The notes below the pieces were generated by a model. That model ran no database searches and had not been told where the DNA came from. It saw only the letters and a list, made by a program, of their open reading frames with translations. A program made the position numbers and the translations under genes. From Ascaphus truei (lineage: Eukaryota > Chordata > Amphibia > Anura > Ascaphidae): a DNA stretch of 64,000 nucleotides. The DNA is taken from the NCBI GenBank assembly GCA_036426205.1, contig CM071579.1, positions 20,074,782 to 20,138,781 on the forward strand, written 5' to 3'. This document shows, one piece after another, positions 1 to 13,500 of the stretch (position 1 is its first letter; each line of letters starts with the position of its first letter).

Positions 1-3000
1 ACACGCGGCCGCACAGGACACCACAGCATGGAACTGCAGGAAGATCGGCACAGGGGCTCGGGTTATTTGCATACACGGTGCCGCACAGGACACCACAGCT
101 GCAACTGCAGGAGAGAGCGGTCACAGGGGCGGGTTATTAGCATACCGGTGCCGCAACAGGACACGACAAGCATGAACTGCAAGGAGAGACGGCACAGGGT
201 TGCGGTTTGCATACACGGGCGCACAGGACACACACAGCATGAACCTGCAGGGAGAGCGGCACAGGGGTTTGTACCTTGCGCCATGACAGCTGAATGAGTA
301 GGTCAATGGCGGCTTATACTACACGGTGCCGCACAGGACACAAAACAGCATGTACTTGCAGGAAAGCGGCACAGGGTGCGGGCGGGTTATTATATACACG
401 GCTGCCGGCACAGGACACACAGCATGAACTGCAGAGGGAGAGCGGCACAGGGCGCGGGGTATTAGCATACACACGGTGCCGGGCACAGGGGTAGAAGCGA
501 CACACGCATGCAATGCAGATAGCGGCACAGGGTGCGGTAGCGGGTTATTACACATACGCGTGGTGCCCTGGCACAGGACCACCAGCATGATACTGTGCAG
601 GAGGAGCGCGTGCACAGGGCGCGGGGGTATTAGCATACACGGTGCCGGCACAGGACACACACAGCATGAACTGCAGGATGGAAGCGGCCACAGGGGTTCG
701 GGGTTCTTTAGCATTACAGCGTGTGCGCACAGGAATCATCTACACAGCATGAACTGCAGGGGAGGCGACAGGCCGGGGCGGGTGCTGGGGTTATTAGGCT
801 ACCGGTGCATGCAGGGGGATAGCACACACGGTCAGCGACGGACATGCAGGATTAAGACGTGCAGGGAGCTACGAGGGGCGCGGTTTATTAGGCATACGAC
901 GGGTGCCCCAGGGCACACACAGCTGATGGAGTGGGTCAGAAGGAGCGTCACGGAGGGTGCTGGGTTAGTTATGCATTACATCGGTTGGCCTGCACTGGCG
1001 CAACACAGCATGAACTGCAGGATAAGAGGCGGGCGACAGGGTGCGGTGCGGGGTAATTAGCATACACACGTGTGGCCAGGCACAGGAACACACACACATG
1101 AACTGCAGGAGAGAGCGGCACAGGGTGTGCGGGGTTATTAGCATACACGTGCTGCACAGACACATAACAGTAACGCAGGAGAGAGCGGCACAGGCGCGGG
1201 TTTATTCATACACGGTGCCGGCACAGGACACACCGCATGACTGCAGGAGAGAGCTCACAGGGGCCAGGGGTTATTAGCATACACGGTCCGCACAGGACAC
1301 CACACGCAGCATGAACTGCAGAAGCTGGCACAGGGTGCGGGTTATTAGCATACACGGTGCCGCACAGGACACAAAGCATGAACCTGCAGGGTAGAGCGGC
1401 AACAGGGGGCGGGTTATTTAGCATACTACGGTGCTGCACAGTACACACACAGCAATGAACGGCAGAGAGAGCGGCAACAGTGGCGCGCGGTTATTTATCA
1501 TAGCGACGGGCTCCACGAGACACAAAGCAGGCATAAGCTGCAGTGAGAGAGCGGCACAGTGCGCGGGTTATTAGCTACACGGTGCCGCAGCAGGACACAA
1601 CAGCATGAACTGCGTAGAGAGACGGGCACGGGCGCGGGTTGTATTAGGCATTCACGGTGCCACACAGGACACAGCAGCAGTGAAATCTTTGAGGGCAGAA
1701 AATAGAAAGCGGCACGGAAGACCAACTGCTTGTATTATGACATAGGCACGCGTTCCGAGCCTGACTTAGGTGAGCCGGTACGACGTACCCCTGCCCCCCC
1801 AACCCCCCCTCAGCTTGTTCTTTCCTCCAACTACAGACAGGGAGAGCGGCACGGGTCTGGTTTAGCATCCACACCGTTGCCGCAACAGGACACCACAGCA
1901 TGAACTGCAGGAGAGAGCGGCACAGGGCTGCGGTTATTAGCAATACACGTGTGCTCGCCCAGACACACAACAGCATGAACTCACGAGTAGAGCGGACAGG
2001 TCGCGGTCTCTTTAGCATACACACGGTGCTCAGCAGGAACACACACAGCTGAACTGCAGGAGAGAGCGGCACAGGGCGCGGGTTTTATAGCATACACGGG
2101 TGCCGCACAGGAACAGCCAGCCATGAACTGCAGGAGAGAGCGGCACAGGGCGCGGGTTATTAGCATACACGTGCCGCACAGGACACACAGCATGTAACTG
2201 CAGGAGAGAGCGGCAAGGGCGCGGGTTATTAGCATACACGTGTGCGCAACAGGACACACACAGCATGAACTTGGCTAGGAGTAGAGCGTGTTCACGGGGC
2301 GGCGGGTTTATTGCTACCCAAACGTCGAAAGATTCACTCACGCCGATTCTAGAACACCGGAGATGACGCGTGACGTGCAGCAGGTGCGGCGGGTTTATTT
2401 AGGCAGTACACGTTGCCGTCAACCAGAGTACACCAGACAGCATGAACTTGCAGTCAGATACTGCACAGGTTCGACGAAAAATAAGCAAAAACTGCCAAGA
2501 CAAAACAACAGACAAACGAGGAGAGTTCGGCTCCGGGCGAGGTTATTAGCCACTACATTTCCGCACAGATGACACACCAGCAACTGCAGGAATGAGCGGC
2601 ACAGAGTCGCGGGAGTTATTAGCATACACGTGCCCGCCACAGGACACACACATGAACTGCAGGAGAACGTAGCGGGCACAGTCAGGTAGCGGTTTTAGCA
2701 TAACAGGTGCGCCAGGAGCACACACAGTCATGAACTCAGGAGAGCGGCACGGTGGGGGTTATTAGCATACACAGGTGCCGCACCCAGGACAACACGATTA
2801 ACTCAAGACACGCTGGCGAATTAGCTACCGATGCCCCACGGAAGACTGAACGCGGAGGCGGACAGGGGCTGGTTAATACATACGTGCCACGCATCCCATC
2901 TGACTGCAGTAGAGCGACGCGTTATACACGGTGCCGCACAGGACAAACACAGTCATAACTGCATGAGGAGCGGCACAGGCGGCGGTTATAGCATACACGT

Positions 3001-4045
3001 TGCCACACAGGCACACAAGCAGCACTGCAGGGAGATCCGGCACAGGGTGCGGTTATGTAGCATACCTGTTGCAGCACAGAGCACAGGACACCACATAACT
3101 GAACTCAGAGAGAGCCGGCACCGGGGCGCGGGTTTTATTAGCATACACGTGTGCCGCTCACAGGACACACACACCGCATTAACTGCAGGAGAGAGCCGCA
3201 CAAGGGTGCAGGCGTGGGTAAAATTAGGCAAACACGGTCCTGCACAAGGACACACCAGACACATGACTGCAGGAGGATGCGGCACACGGGCGCGGGGTAT
3301 TAGCATACACGGTGCTAGCCATGACACACAACCGCATGATCTGGCTGAGGAAGAGCGCACAGGAGCGGGTCTGGGGCGAGTTGTTAGCATACCAGGGCAC
3401 GCACAAGACACACACAGCATTGAACTGCAAGGAGAGAGACGGCACAGGCAGCGGGTTATTAGCATACCCGGTGCAAAGCACAGGAACAACAGCATCGAAC
3501 ATGCCCAGAGAAGAGCGGCTACAGGGTCGCGGGTATAGCAATACAACAGTGCCCGCATCAGGAACCACACCGCATGAAACTGCAGAGAGAACGCGGCACA
3601 AGGGCGCGGGGTTATTAGCTACCGGTGCCGCACCAGGACACACACAGCATGAACTGCCGGCGAGAGCGGCCATAACAAGCGTGGGGCGGGTAGTTATGCA
3701 TACACGGGCCTAGCAGCAGACACACCACAGCATGACTAGGCAGGAGAGAGTTTTAGACACTGGAGAGAGCGGCACAGGGCGCGGGTTATTAGCATACACG
3801 GTGCCGCACAGGACACACACAGCATGAACTGCAGGAGAGAGCGGCACAGGGCGCGGGTTATTAGCATACACGGTGCCGCACAGGACACACACAGCATGAA
3901 CTGCAGGAGAGAGCGGCACAGGGCGCGGGTTATTAGCATACACGGTGCCGCACAGGACACACACAGCATGAACTGCAGGAGAGAGCGGCACAGGGCACGG
4001 GTTATTAGCATACACGGTGCCGCACAGGACAAATCATTCTACACA
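1..4045 (+). repeat. 72-bp satellite array in AGBL2 intron (reaches window edge)
   Basis: The unit contains GCATGAACTGCAGGAGAGAG, CGGCACAGGGCGCGGGTTAT and TAGCATACACGGTGCCGCAC. Four near-perfect copies stand at 3755-4040; all copies to the left carry scattered single-base insertions and deletions. The array lies downstream of AGBL2 exon 10, so it is intronic if the gene continues left. Confidence 0.95.
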
Positions 4046-4125
4046 GCGGGAGAAACCGCTATAGACTTACACAACAAAAGGAGGAGTTTGCATCAGAGTG
4101 GATAACACCTCAGTATCAACTAGTT

Positions 4126-4368
4126 CAGGAGCGGGCAACTCCAGTCCTCAAGCTCCACCAACAGGTTAAGTTTTCAGGATATCCCTGCTTCAGCACAGGT
4201 GGCTCAATCAGTCCCAGCTTCAGCACAGGTGGCTCAATCAGTCCCAGCTTCAGCACAGGTGGCTCAATCAGTGGCTCAGTCTTTAACTGAGTCACTTCTG
4301 CTGAAGCAGGGATATCCTGAAAACCTGACCTGTTGGGGGCCCTACAGGACTGGAGTTGACCGCCCCTA
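4126..4368. mobile_element. Palindromic hAT-like MITE, copy A
   Basis: Arms CCAGTCCTCAAG / GGACTGGAGTTG and TTTCAGGATATCCCTGCTTC with its complement. Flanks AACTAGTT and AACCAGTC match 6 of 8. A 30-bp internal segment (GGCTCAATCAGTCCCAGC...) is duplicated in tandem. Confidence 0.75.
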
Positions 4369-4407
4369 AACCAGTCACTAGTAAGTTTAAACCTATCAGG
4401 GCCTCAC

Positions 4408-4508
4408 CTTGGAGTCGTCTGGATCACAATAATCCAACAGCGTGTCACAAAAGTGGTGCCCCATGGACTTGAAGTCCTCAGTGGTAAAATGGGTGCCTTT
4501 CTTATTGC
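4408..4508 (-). CDS. AGBL2: AGBL2 coding exon 10, last one visible
   Basis: The exon lies between TTTACAG| and CCAAG|GTGAGG. It encodes [17 protein letters not shown], then [17 protein letters not shown], matching human THFTIEDLKSLGYHVCDTLLDFCDPD, the end of the peptidase domain. It ends in phase 0; the next exon lies off the window. Confidence 0.94.
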
Positions 4509-7500
4509 CTGTAAACATACCAGAACACGCCAATAACATACAGTCACAGCACACAAAGGCAAAAGCTATCCACACACAGCTGAGGCAGAGACACGCAGGG
4601 CCGCTGTAGCGGCTACAGCAGGACTTCCTGCACCAAGCGCCGCAGCCACAACAAGGAAACGGACGCCGCGCTGTGGAAAGTGTCTGCCGCGGTCGCCATG
4701 CGGGAGGGTCCGTGCCTCCGGATTTAACCCTCCGCAGTGTTATCCCGTCCAGCCTGCGATGGTCGCGGAACCGCGATCTACCTCGGCAAGACAAACAGTA
4801 ATCCGTGCTACATCTGTATGTTAATCTGTGTATCTACTGCAAGTAAAACAACGCACGTTATATACCAAGGTGCCCAGCGTGTATAAACATTTGGGGGGGG
4901 GGGGGGTTACTCACCAAGTGTAGATCCCCCGAATGTTGACTCCATGGTATAACTGTTCCGGACACCCTGTCTCCACATTACGATTCGTCCTGTCCCTTCC
5001 TTACCTTTTTGCACTTTAAACTTACAGCCCTTGAAGAAGAACTGGAAAAGATGTTAAATGTACACGGAGAAGCTCATGCAGCGAGTCATCTTTTATCAAT
5101 CCTAAAAAGGGCTCCAAGTAGACGAAAGTTACAAAAAAGCTGATCCAGTGGGAGCTGGAGATGGAAATATCAACAACCGGCTCCCTGGGAAAAGCGACAA
5201 CCGGCTCCCTGGGAAAAGCGACAACCGGCTCTCTGGGAAAAGCGACAACCGGCTCTCTGGGAAAACCGACAACCGGCTCTGTGGGAAAACCGACAACCGG
5301 CTCTGTGGGAAAACCGACAACCGGCTCTGTGGGAAAACCAACAACCGGCTCTGTGGGAAAACCAACAACCGGCTCTGTGAGGAAAACCAACAACCGGCTC
5401 TGTGGGAAAGCCAACAACCGGCTCTGTGGGAAAGCCAACAACCGGCTCTGTGGGAAAGCCAACAACCGGCTCTGTGGGAAAGCCAACAACCGGCTCTCTG
5501 GGAAAGCCAACAACCGGCTCTCTGGGAAAGCCAACAACCGGCTCTCTGGGAAAGCCAACAACCGGCTCTCTGGGAAAACCAACAACCGGCTCTCTGGGAA
5601 AACCAACAACCGGCTCTCTGGGAAAGCCAACAACCGGCTCTCTGGGAAAGCCAACAACCGTCTCTCTGGGAAAACCGACAACCGGCTCTCTGGGAAAACC
5701 GACAACCGGCTCTCTGGGAAAACCGAGAACCGGCTCTCTGGGAAAACCGACAACCGGCTCTCTGGGAAAACCAACAACTGACTCTGTGGATTCAATGAAA
5801 ACCAAATGTAAGGAAAAGAAAATGATAAGTACATGAACATTGCGCTGTTTAGTGGTAATGTGAACTAGCCTTTGAAGTGGGTAAAACCTAGTATACTATC
5901 AGCATTATATCAGAAACAAAGTCATTGTGGCCTAGTGAGGACTGCAACGACCACACTCGTCACAAGCCATGTCGCCCGCGTCACGAGCCATGTCGCCCGC
6001 GTCACGAGCCATGTCGCCCTCATCACACTCCACTGCCCATGCTAAATACTCTAATCCACATATATGTGTATATGCATATTAAAGTAACCCTTTGGGTGCA
6101 GGGACAGAGTTAATGATGGTAACATTAAGAAGATTGTATAGCACACTATAGATCTGATACAGATACCTTGTCGGGTGCATTTTTGCTGAGCATTAGGGGA
6201 AAGACTCTCTCGTGCAGTTTTGCTTCTGGCTGGTGTTTGTTGTTGCATCCGTACATAAAGATGTTGCTCTTACGGCTGTGCCCATGAAAATCACAGTACA
6301 GCGAAACCTCTCGCTCAGCGAGGAGCCTGAAGGACAAAGACGCGCCTCGTGTCACCGTCACTGCTGTCTCTGTTTGCCTGTATAACTTTAACATGTCTAT
6401 GTGTTATATCAACAGCTGTCCATAACGATCACTTTTAAAGGGCTGCGTTATGACCCGTAGTCCAAGCAGTCTTCTGCCATGAGAGATCTTCTGGAAGACT
6501 CCTTACATTGACATTAATGGGCTTGTAAGGCGTCTCCCAGTTCTGCAATATGTCTTTGGGCTGAAGACTGCTTAGTTGATGTGTCCCTGTATGTCTTCTC
6601 CGGTTCTCCCACTTGAGATGAGCAACGCTGCGCTGCTTACAGCTGTCCGGCACTTCTCTACGCAGTATAAACGCACACCCCAAATGTAAAATATCACGTG
6701 GCATTTCCAGTGAAATTCAGACACGTTTTCAGGACTACATTTGAAAAGCTACTAGACCTATCGATAATAATCAGGCTTTTATGGTTGGGGGTGCAGCCTC
6801 AATGAAAGGGGGAATTATTGATCAGCTTAACAAGGTCGCCATTGTTGATCGATTCACAAATTTCAAGTCTGCAATGGAAAAAATGACTCCAGAGTACGGC
6901 TGCCCGTGCAAAGCCGGAGCACTTCAGCTAGTATGAAATAATGAAACAACGGTTTATAACGGAGGCCATGTGGGGTCTTTGTTGATTTTACGTTATCCTA
7001 TCACTGATATGAATGTTGCTGAGGGACTTCAACGATCACACTTTGCTGCTCCACAACCTGCATTGTGTTATATGGATGAACAATGGACAATTGTCCAGCC
7101 CCGGTCTCACCTTTTAATCATTGCCCGAGTGTGCCAAATGCAGGGGAAGGAATCCTTTAGCATGCTCCTGTAGTTCCGATTCAAGTCTCTTCCAGACAGG
7201 GAGCAGCGGTAGTTTCCGACAATTACCCCGTCAGGGTTTAACATGGGCACCACCTTGAAGATAAAGGTATCTCTGAGGAGGTGAGCGTCTGGAGAGTCGC
7301 TAAGGAGGAAGTCCAGGAAACCTTTCATCATCCAGGACCCGTTGGTCTCCCCCGGGTGCACCCTGGCGGTCACCACCACTGCTTTCTTAGTGCATGCTGC
7401 TGTGGGGCTTGCAGACGGGGAAGTGATCGTGAGCAGGTACACAGGGTTGCCAGCTAAGCTCCTGCACAAAGCACGCAGTTTGCAATACTGGGAACGCGTG

Positions 7501-10500
7501 GGGTCACTGGCCATGCTCTGCAGGTCCCTCTGCAGGTCGGAATATGTGTACGGGTAGCAGTGAGCAAAGTAACAGGTGTCTTGGTCATGTGGAAACTCAA
7601 ATGTCCAAGTCAAGCTATATAAAGTAGTGCCATCCTCGGATCGGGAGCTCTTATAGTATTTTATATCTTTGCCCTCCCTTCTCCACCCTGTACCCCCAAG
7701 CAGGGCGTCCTGCTGGGAGTATAACAAAGGCTTCATGCCTGCATTAAACAGGCTGCTGCTCTTCATCAGGTTAGTAATAGTGAAGCGATAAGGGACGCCC
7801 TTCCTGGTGTTCTTCATCTGGAAGTAGAACCATTGGGTGTGTTTGCTGGTGTAGAGGTCGGTGCGTAGGGTGAGCTCATACTCATGCATGCCACTGTATG
7901 GAGACACAAGCAGCACAAGAGAACAATACAGGAGAGTGGGATAAGAGTCTGGCAATGGGTGGGAGATGCGCAATACAGTACAAATCACTATGTTCAGACA
8001 ATAGACACAACATACTACGTGCAACCTCATGCAACCAGCATAAGCCAATTCACACATGCAAACAAAACACATGGCTGCTGCTGGACTGGAGATAAACACA
8101 GGGACCGCATCACTGCCATCGATGCATTCAAAGCAAAAAGTGACACCTGTCCCTGACACACACAAGTATAAAAAACACCTTATATCAACGTAATCATTAT
8201 TTTATTTGCAGGTAAGTATATGGGCACAATGTTTCTGGAGTTGGGGGTGGGAGGGAGGGGTCACCCTTTTGTCAGGTGAAATGTTATACATACCACATTG
8301 GACCCGACGAAGGGGTGACCCTTGAACCGTTTCGCCCGGGTGTTTACCTGCAAATAAAATAATGGTTACGTTGATATAAGGAGGTTTGGAAACTTGTGTG
8401 CGGCGGAGACATCTTCCGTCTTAGAAACCGGTTATTTATACCAACATACATACACATACACACATACATACATACATACATACATACATACATACATACA
8501 TACACGTCACCCTGAAACTGACTTGTAATTTAAGTTAAATATAAATGTCTATGGTATAGATTTTCTAAAGGTTTGTCAAATGTTTTACATGTTATCATGT
8601 TTTATGTATCCAATTAAATTACAGCAAGCTGTGGCCCTTCTGCTCCTAAATCTTTTCTAATCCGGACCCTGTGGGAAACTAGTTGAAGAGCCCTGGCACA
8701 CACCAACACAACACGGCATCGCATCAAAGGCACCACACACCAACACAACACGGCATCGCATCAAAGGCACCACACACCAACACAACACGGCATCGCATCA
8801 AAGGCACCACACACCAACACAACACAACACGGCATCAAAGGCACCACACACCATCTACAGAAACTCAAGCAACACAACACGGCAGCACCACACACCATCT
8901 ACAGAAACTCAAGCAACACAACATGGCATCGCATCAAAGGCACCACACACCATCTACAGAAACTCAAGCAACACAACACAGATGCGGCTTTATATTGTAC
9001 ACCTTCTGATTGAAGGTCTCCACGATGGTGTTCATAAGAGACAAATTTGCTCTTGTGTAATTATTTTAATTATTGGTCTAGGACATCTATCCTGTTGTGT
9101 GCTGTATTGTGAAATATGCACCTAATGGACCATTTACACCACACGTAGGATGCCCATTTACCCCCACATGTCCTCCGCACACCTGCGCTGATTTGCTCAC
9201 AACTACTCACACTCTGGTGGCTTTTTGGAGGTTTCCACTTTCAAACCGGGATTCAAACTGCAGGTCATTGTCCGGCTGCACGTCCAGGCCAATATGGGGT
9301 CTCTTACTGAAACAGCGGCGCCCTCCAGCCCGCGAGCCAGCAAAGTGAGGCCTCCTATAAGCTGCAATCAGGTCATTAATCACATAGTTTATCCCTTACT
9401 TTCCATAACCAAGAAGGTCCGTATTCATAGCTTAGTCATACGTCTAAGGCAGGGGAGGTCAACTCCAGTCCTCAAGGGCCACCAACAGGTCAGGCTTTCA
9501 GGATAACCCTGCTTCAGCACAGGTGGCTCAATCAGTGGCTCAGATTGAGTCACCTGTGCTGAAGCAGGGATATCCTGAAAACTTGACCTGCTTGTGGCCC
9601 TTGAGGACTGGAGTTGGCCTTGCCTGATCTAAATCATCAATAGACTGCCCAATACAAACATATAGTAACTATTAGATCATGATGATAGTACATAGGAAAA
9701 GTTCATCATGGATCAGCGTCTCCCATTCCTTGCCGGTGTTCCACCGCGGCTCTTACACGGTCCCGAGCTTTGGTGAATTCATTTGCCGTTTTCATGCATG
9801 ACAAGTGTTCTCACATCCAAGGCCGCGATTATAGTGCCCGCACGACCGAGCGCGTGATGTCACGCGCGGAACATGCAGAGGCTGGAGGATATCGGAAGGT
9901 GACAGGGAGGCGTGGCGGAGGTGTCACGTGAGCGGTTCGCCCTCATTGGCTGAACCTCGCGTGTGACCCGGTTGTCGCGCGACACAGACAAAAGTAATTG
10001 CCTGGCTGAGAATCGCGCGCGGTCCGCGCTCTATGGCCTGCCGCAGAGGTACGGCCTTTTGTTCGCGGCACGCGCAATGTCGCGCGGCCTAAGTGAGTAG
10101 GGCGCACTTCAAGCTTCCCAGTGTTACACTACACGCAGTAAATACCCTGTATCTCAGTTACGCGAGAATGTATTACCTGGGCTGATTTCATACAGCACTG
10201 TTCCCTTCCCTTCAGGAGTAACCTCCGGCATCAGCTCCTTCCCTGTGGGCTGATAGAAGACCTCTGGGACTGGTGGAACCCATTCTATGCGGAAACAGAA
10301 CAGGTTCAAACGGCCGCCTCTCTCAGTGTCATTCACACCAGAGTTGTGCATATGATTCTTGTTTAAAGAAAGGTGACATTACAACCTGTTGGGATTTTTA
10401 CCAACCCTAATGCAGCTATTAGGACTCCATGCAGGGTACCCATAACCAAGCAGTTTAAATAAATGGTGCTTACCATAATAAATACGTTTCTTATGTATGG

Positions 10501-13500
10501 GTTCAATGTATACAGAAGTTCACACAAACAGGTACTGGCCTGTAAACCTACAACCCTTTATGGGGTGGCGGGCTGGGGCTCAGTGGGGATAAAGTGACTT
10601 GCTCTTTGTTATAAAAGGAGAGGGACCTGGGTTTTGAACAAGCTGCACTCACTTCAAAGGACAGCGACTATTGCTGCACTACTCCTGAAAACATGACAGA
10701 GCAGCAAGTTTCACCCAGCAGGGTTAGCACAATTGGCAAACACAGGACCCTAGCAAGGCTAAACACGCTAGCATTAAGCAAATACAAACATTTAATGGCA
10801 AACAAACTGCTGGAAGACACAGTGTGGGGTGCACCTATTCTCCCATTTGTCCTATTCTGAAATGCCTTCTACTGACTGGCAAAAGCCTGCTCGAAAGTTA
10901 CCAATATGGCGGATTTCTTCTTTAATAACTTCACACTCTGCCGGCCACCGCGGCGTCTGCATGGAGCCGTTCCGCCGGGAAGCAGTAAATAACCCCTGGG
11001 GATCACGGAGGCGCAGTACCATCTGTCCCTCCTGTTTATCAAAGACAATCTGCCTGCTCTTAAAGGCCGGGGTCTCCAGCAAGAGCGAATCTAAGGAAAA
11101 GCAAACAGAGGCCGGCACGAAATGTGACGCGTTTGTCATAAGTACGTGTGGAATGAGGACAGAGCTGGGATAACACTGGGTACAAGTCACATTTTAGCAT
11201 GGAGGATTCATGCTGCCATTTCTCCACATTAACAGACAATGCCTTCTGCACGGCTTGCTGAATGTGGGTAAAACACATGTTTGCTGCAGAAATGGTCTAG
11301 ATCAGGGCGTCCCAACTCCCGTCCTCAAGCCCCACCAACAGGTCAGGTTTTCAGGATATCCCAGCTTCCGCACAGGTGGCTTCATCAGAGACTCCGTCGT
11401 AGACTGCACCACCAGTGCTGAAGCAGGAACATCCTGACCTGTTGGGGGGCTTGAGGATGGGAGTTGAGCCCCCTGGACTAGATGGAATAATGGGGCAAAC
11501 TGTGTCAGTTATGTGGTTTTAAAAATATTTATTTTATGTTTGGTGTCCAAAAGTTGGCGATTTATTGCTTGGAATCAGGCTGTTTTTGTGAGGGAACTCT
11601 GTGGGATTATAAATCATTATTAATCAGAATGTTTTATTGTAGTTTAGATATAATTGAAGTTATCTTTCCTTGGGGTCTGACACCTGAAAAAAACACCATT
11701 GCAAACAAGTACAGTACTCATCTTCTGCAGTACACACAATAATGGGCTCTGCATAAGTAGATATGTTTTGAACAGCTATGCCCTCTGCTGGTATGTTCTG
11801 ACATAACTCAGGACAGTGTTTGTCAACTAGGGTTCCTTACAACTTTCATGTCATTTCAAATAACTGTACTAAATATAGAAGAATTTACAATGCATCCGAT
11901 CTCAGACACGCTATTAGAGAGGGTTGGGGATCCTTACAATGCATCTGATCCCAGACACGCTATTAGAGAGGGTTGGGGTTCCCTACAATGCATCTGATCT
12001 CAGATGCACTATTAGAGAGGGTTGGGGATCCTTACAATGCATCTGATCTCAGAGGCGCTATTAGAGAGGGTTGGGGTTCCTTACAATGCATCTGATCTCA
12101 GCCACGCTATTAGAAAGGGTTGGGGTTCCTTACAATGCATCTGATCTCAGACGCGCTATTAGAGAAGGTTGGGGTTCCTTACAATGCATCAGATCTCAGA
12201 CGCGCTATTAGAGAGGGTTGGGGATCCTTACAATGGCTCATGATCTCAGACGCGCTAGTAGAGAGGGTTGGGGTTCCTTAATGCATCTGTATCTCAACGC
12301 GCTATTGAGAGGGTTGGGTCCTTACAATGCCTCTGATCCAGACGCCTATTAGAGAGGTTGGGGATCCTTACAATGCATCTGATCTCAGACATCAGACTCG
12401 CTATAAGAGAGGGTTGGGGATCCTTACAATGCATCAGATCTCAGACGCGCTATTAGAGAGGGTTGGGGTTCCTTGCAATGCATCTGATCTCAGACACGCT
12501 ATTAGAGAGGGTTGAGGTTCCTTACAATGCATCTGATTACAGACTCGCTATAAGAGAGGGTTGGGGATCCTTACAATGCATCAGATCTCAGACGCGCTAT
12601 TAGAGAGGGTTGGGGATCCTTACAATGCATCTGATCTCAGACACGCTATTAGAGAGGGTTGGGGATCCTTACAATGCATCTGATCACAGACACGCTATAA
12701 GAGAGGGTTGGGGTTCCTTACAATGCATCAGATCTCAGACGCGCTATTAGAGAGGGTTGCGGTTCCTTACAATTAGGGTGACCAGATGTCCCGGTTTAGC
12801 CGGGACAGTCCCAGTTTTTGTAGGTCTGTCCCGGTGATCTGACATTCTTGAAAATGTCCCGGTTTTTGCCTGCAAGCTGGAGACCGGAGAATGCCAGTGA
12901 GTTGGAGAGAGCAGGAGGAGAGTGGAGGCCGGGAAAGCGACTGAAGAGGAGCATGGGGGCGGGGCCAGCTGCAGTGAAGCGTGGGGGCGGGGCCAGCTGC
13001 AGTGGAGCGTGGGGGCGGGGCCAGCTGCAGAGGATAGAATGGGGTGAGAGAGACACACAGAATGTGGTGAGAGACACACAGAATGGGGTGAGCGGGGGTT
13101 CCTTACAATGCATCTGATCTCAGACGCGCTATTAGAGAGGGTTGGGGTTCCGCAGAATTTCACAGTACAATTATAGGGTTCCTGCACTTAAAAAAAAAAA
13201 GGGGGGGGGTTGGAAAACACTGTCGGATCTGAGACGTACAGTAAAAGTTACACTTTGGTATCACACTTACAAATGAGTTTCTTTTGGTCCTCCTGAGGGG
13301 CCGGCATGTCAGAGTCACTGTCCGTCACCATGTGTCCAGCTTTGTGGTGCACTCGGCCTGGTCGTGATAGGAAGTCCTCTTCTCTAGCTTTTAGGCCTGA
13401 AGAAACACTTAGACCAGTGATTCCCAACAGACGGTTTGGGAACCCCTAGGGGCTCGCTATAAAATAATAATCTGTAAAGGCGGATCCCAGGTGGGTTCTT

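Noticed and set aside
3824..4105. 93-residue arginine-rich repeat protein over the clean 72-bp units
   Set aside because: 72 bp is a multiple of three, so a repeat peptide is expected by chance. It lies in the intronic array.
5022..5840. Repeat proteins of 140-270 residues on both strands
   Set aside because: A 24-bp stop-free unit keeps nearly all six frames open. The stretch is an AGBL2 intron.
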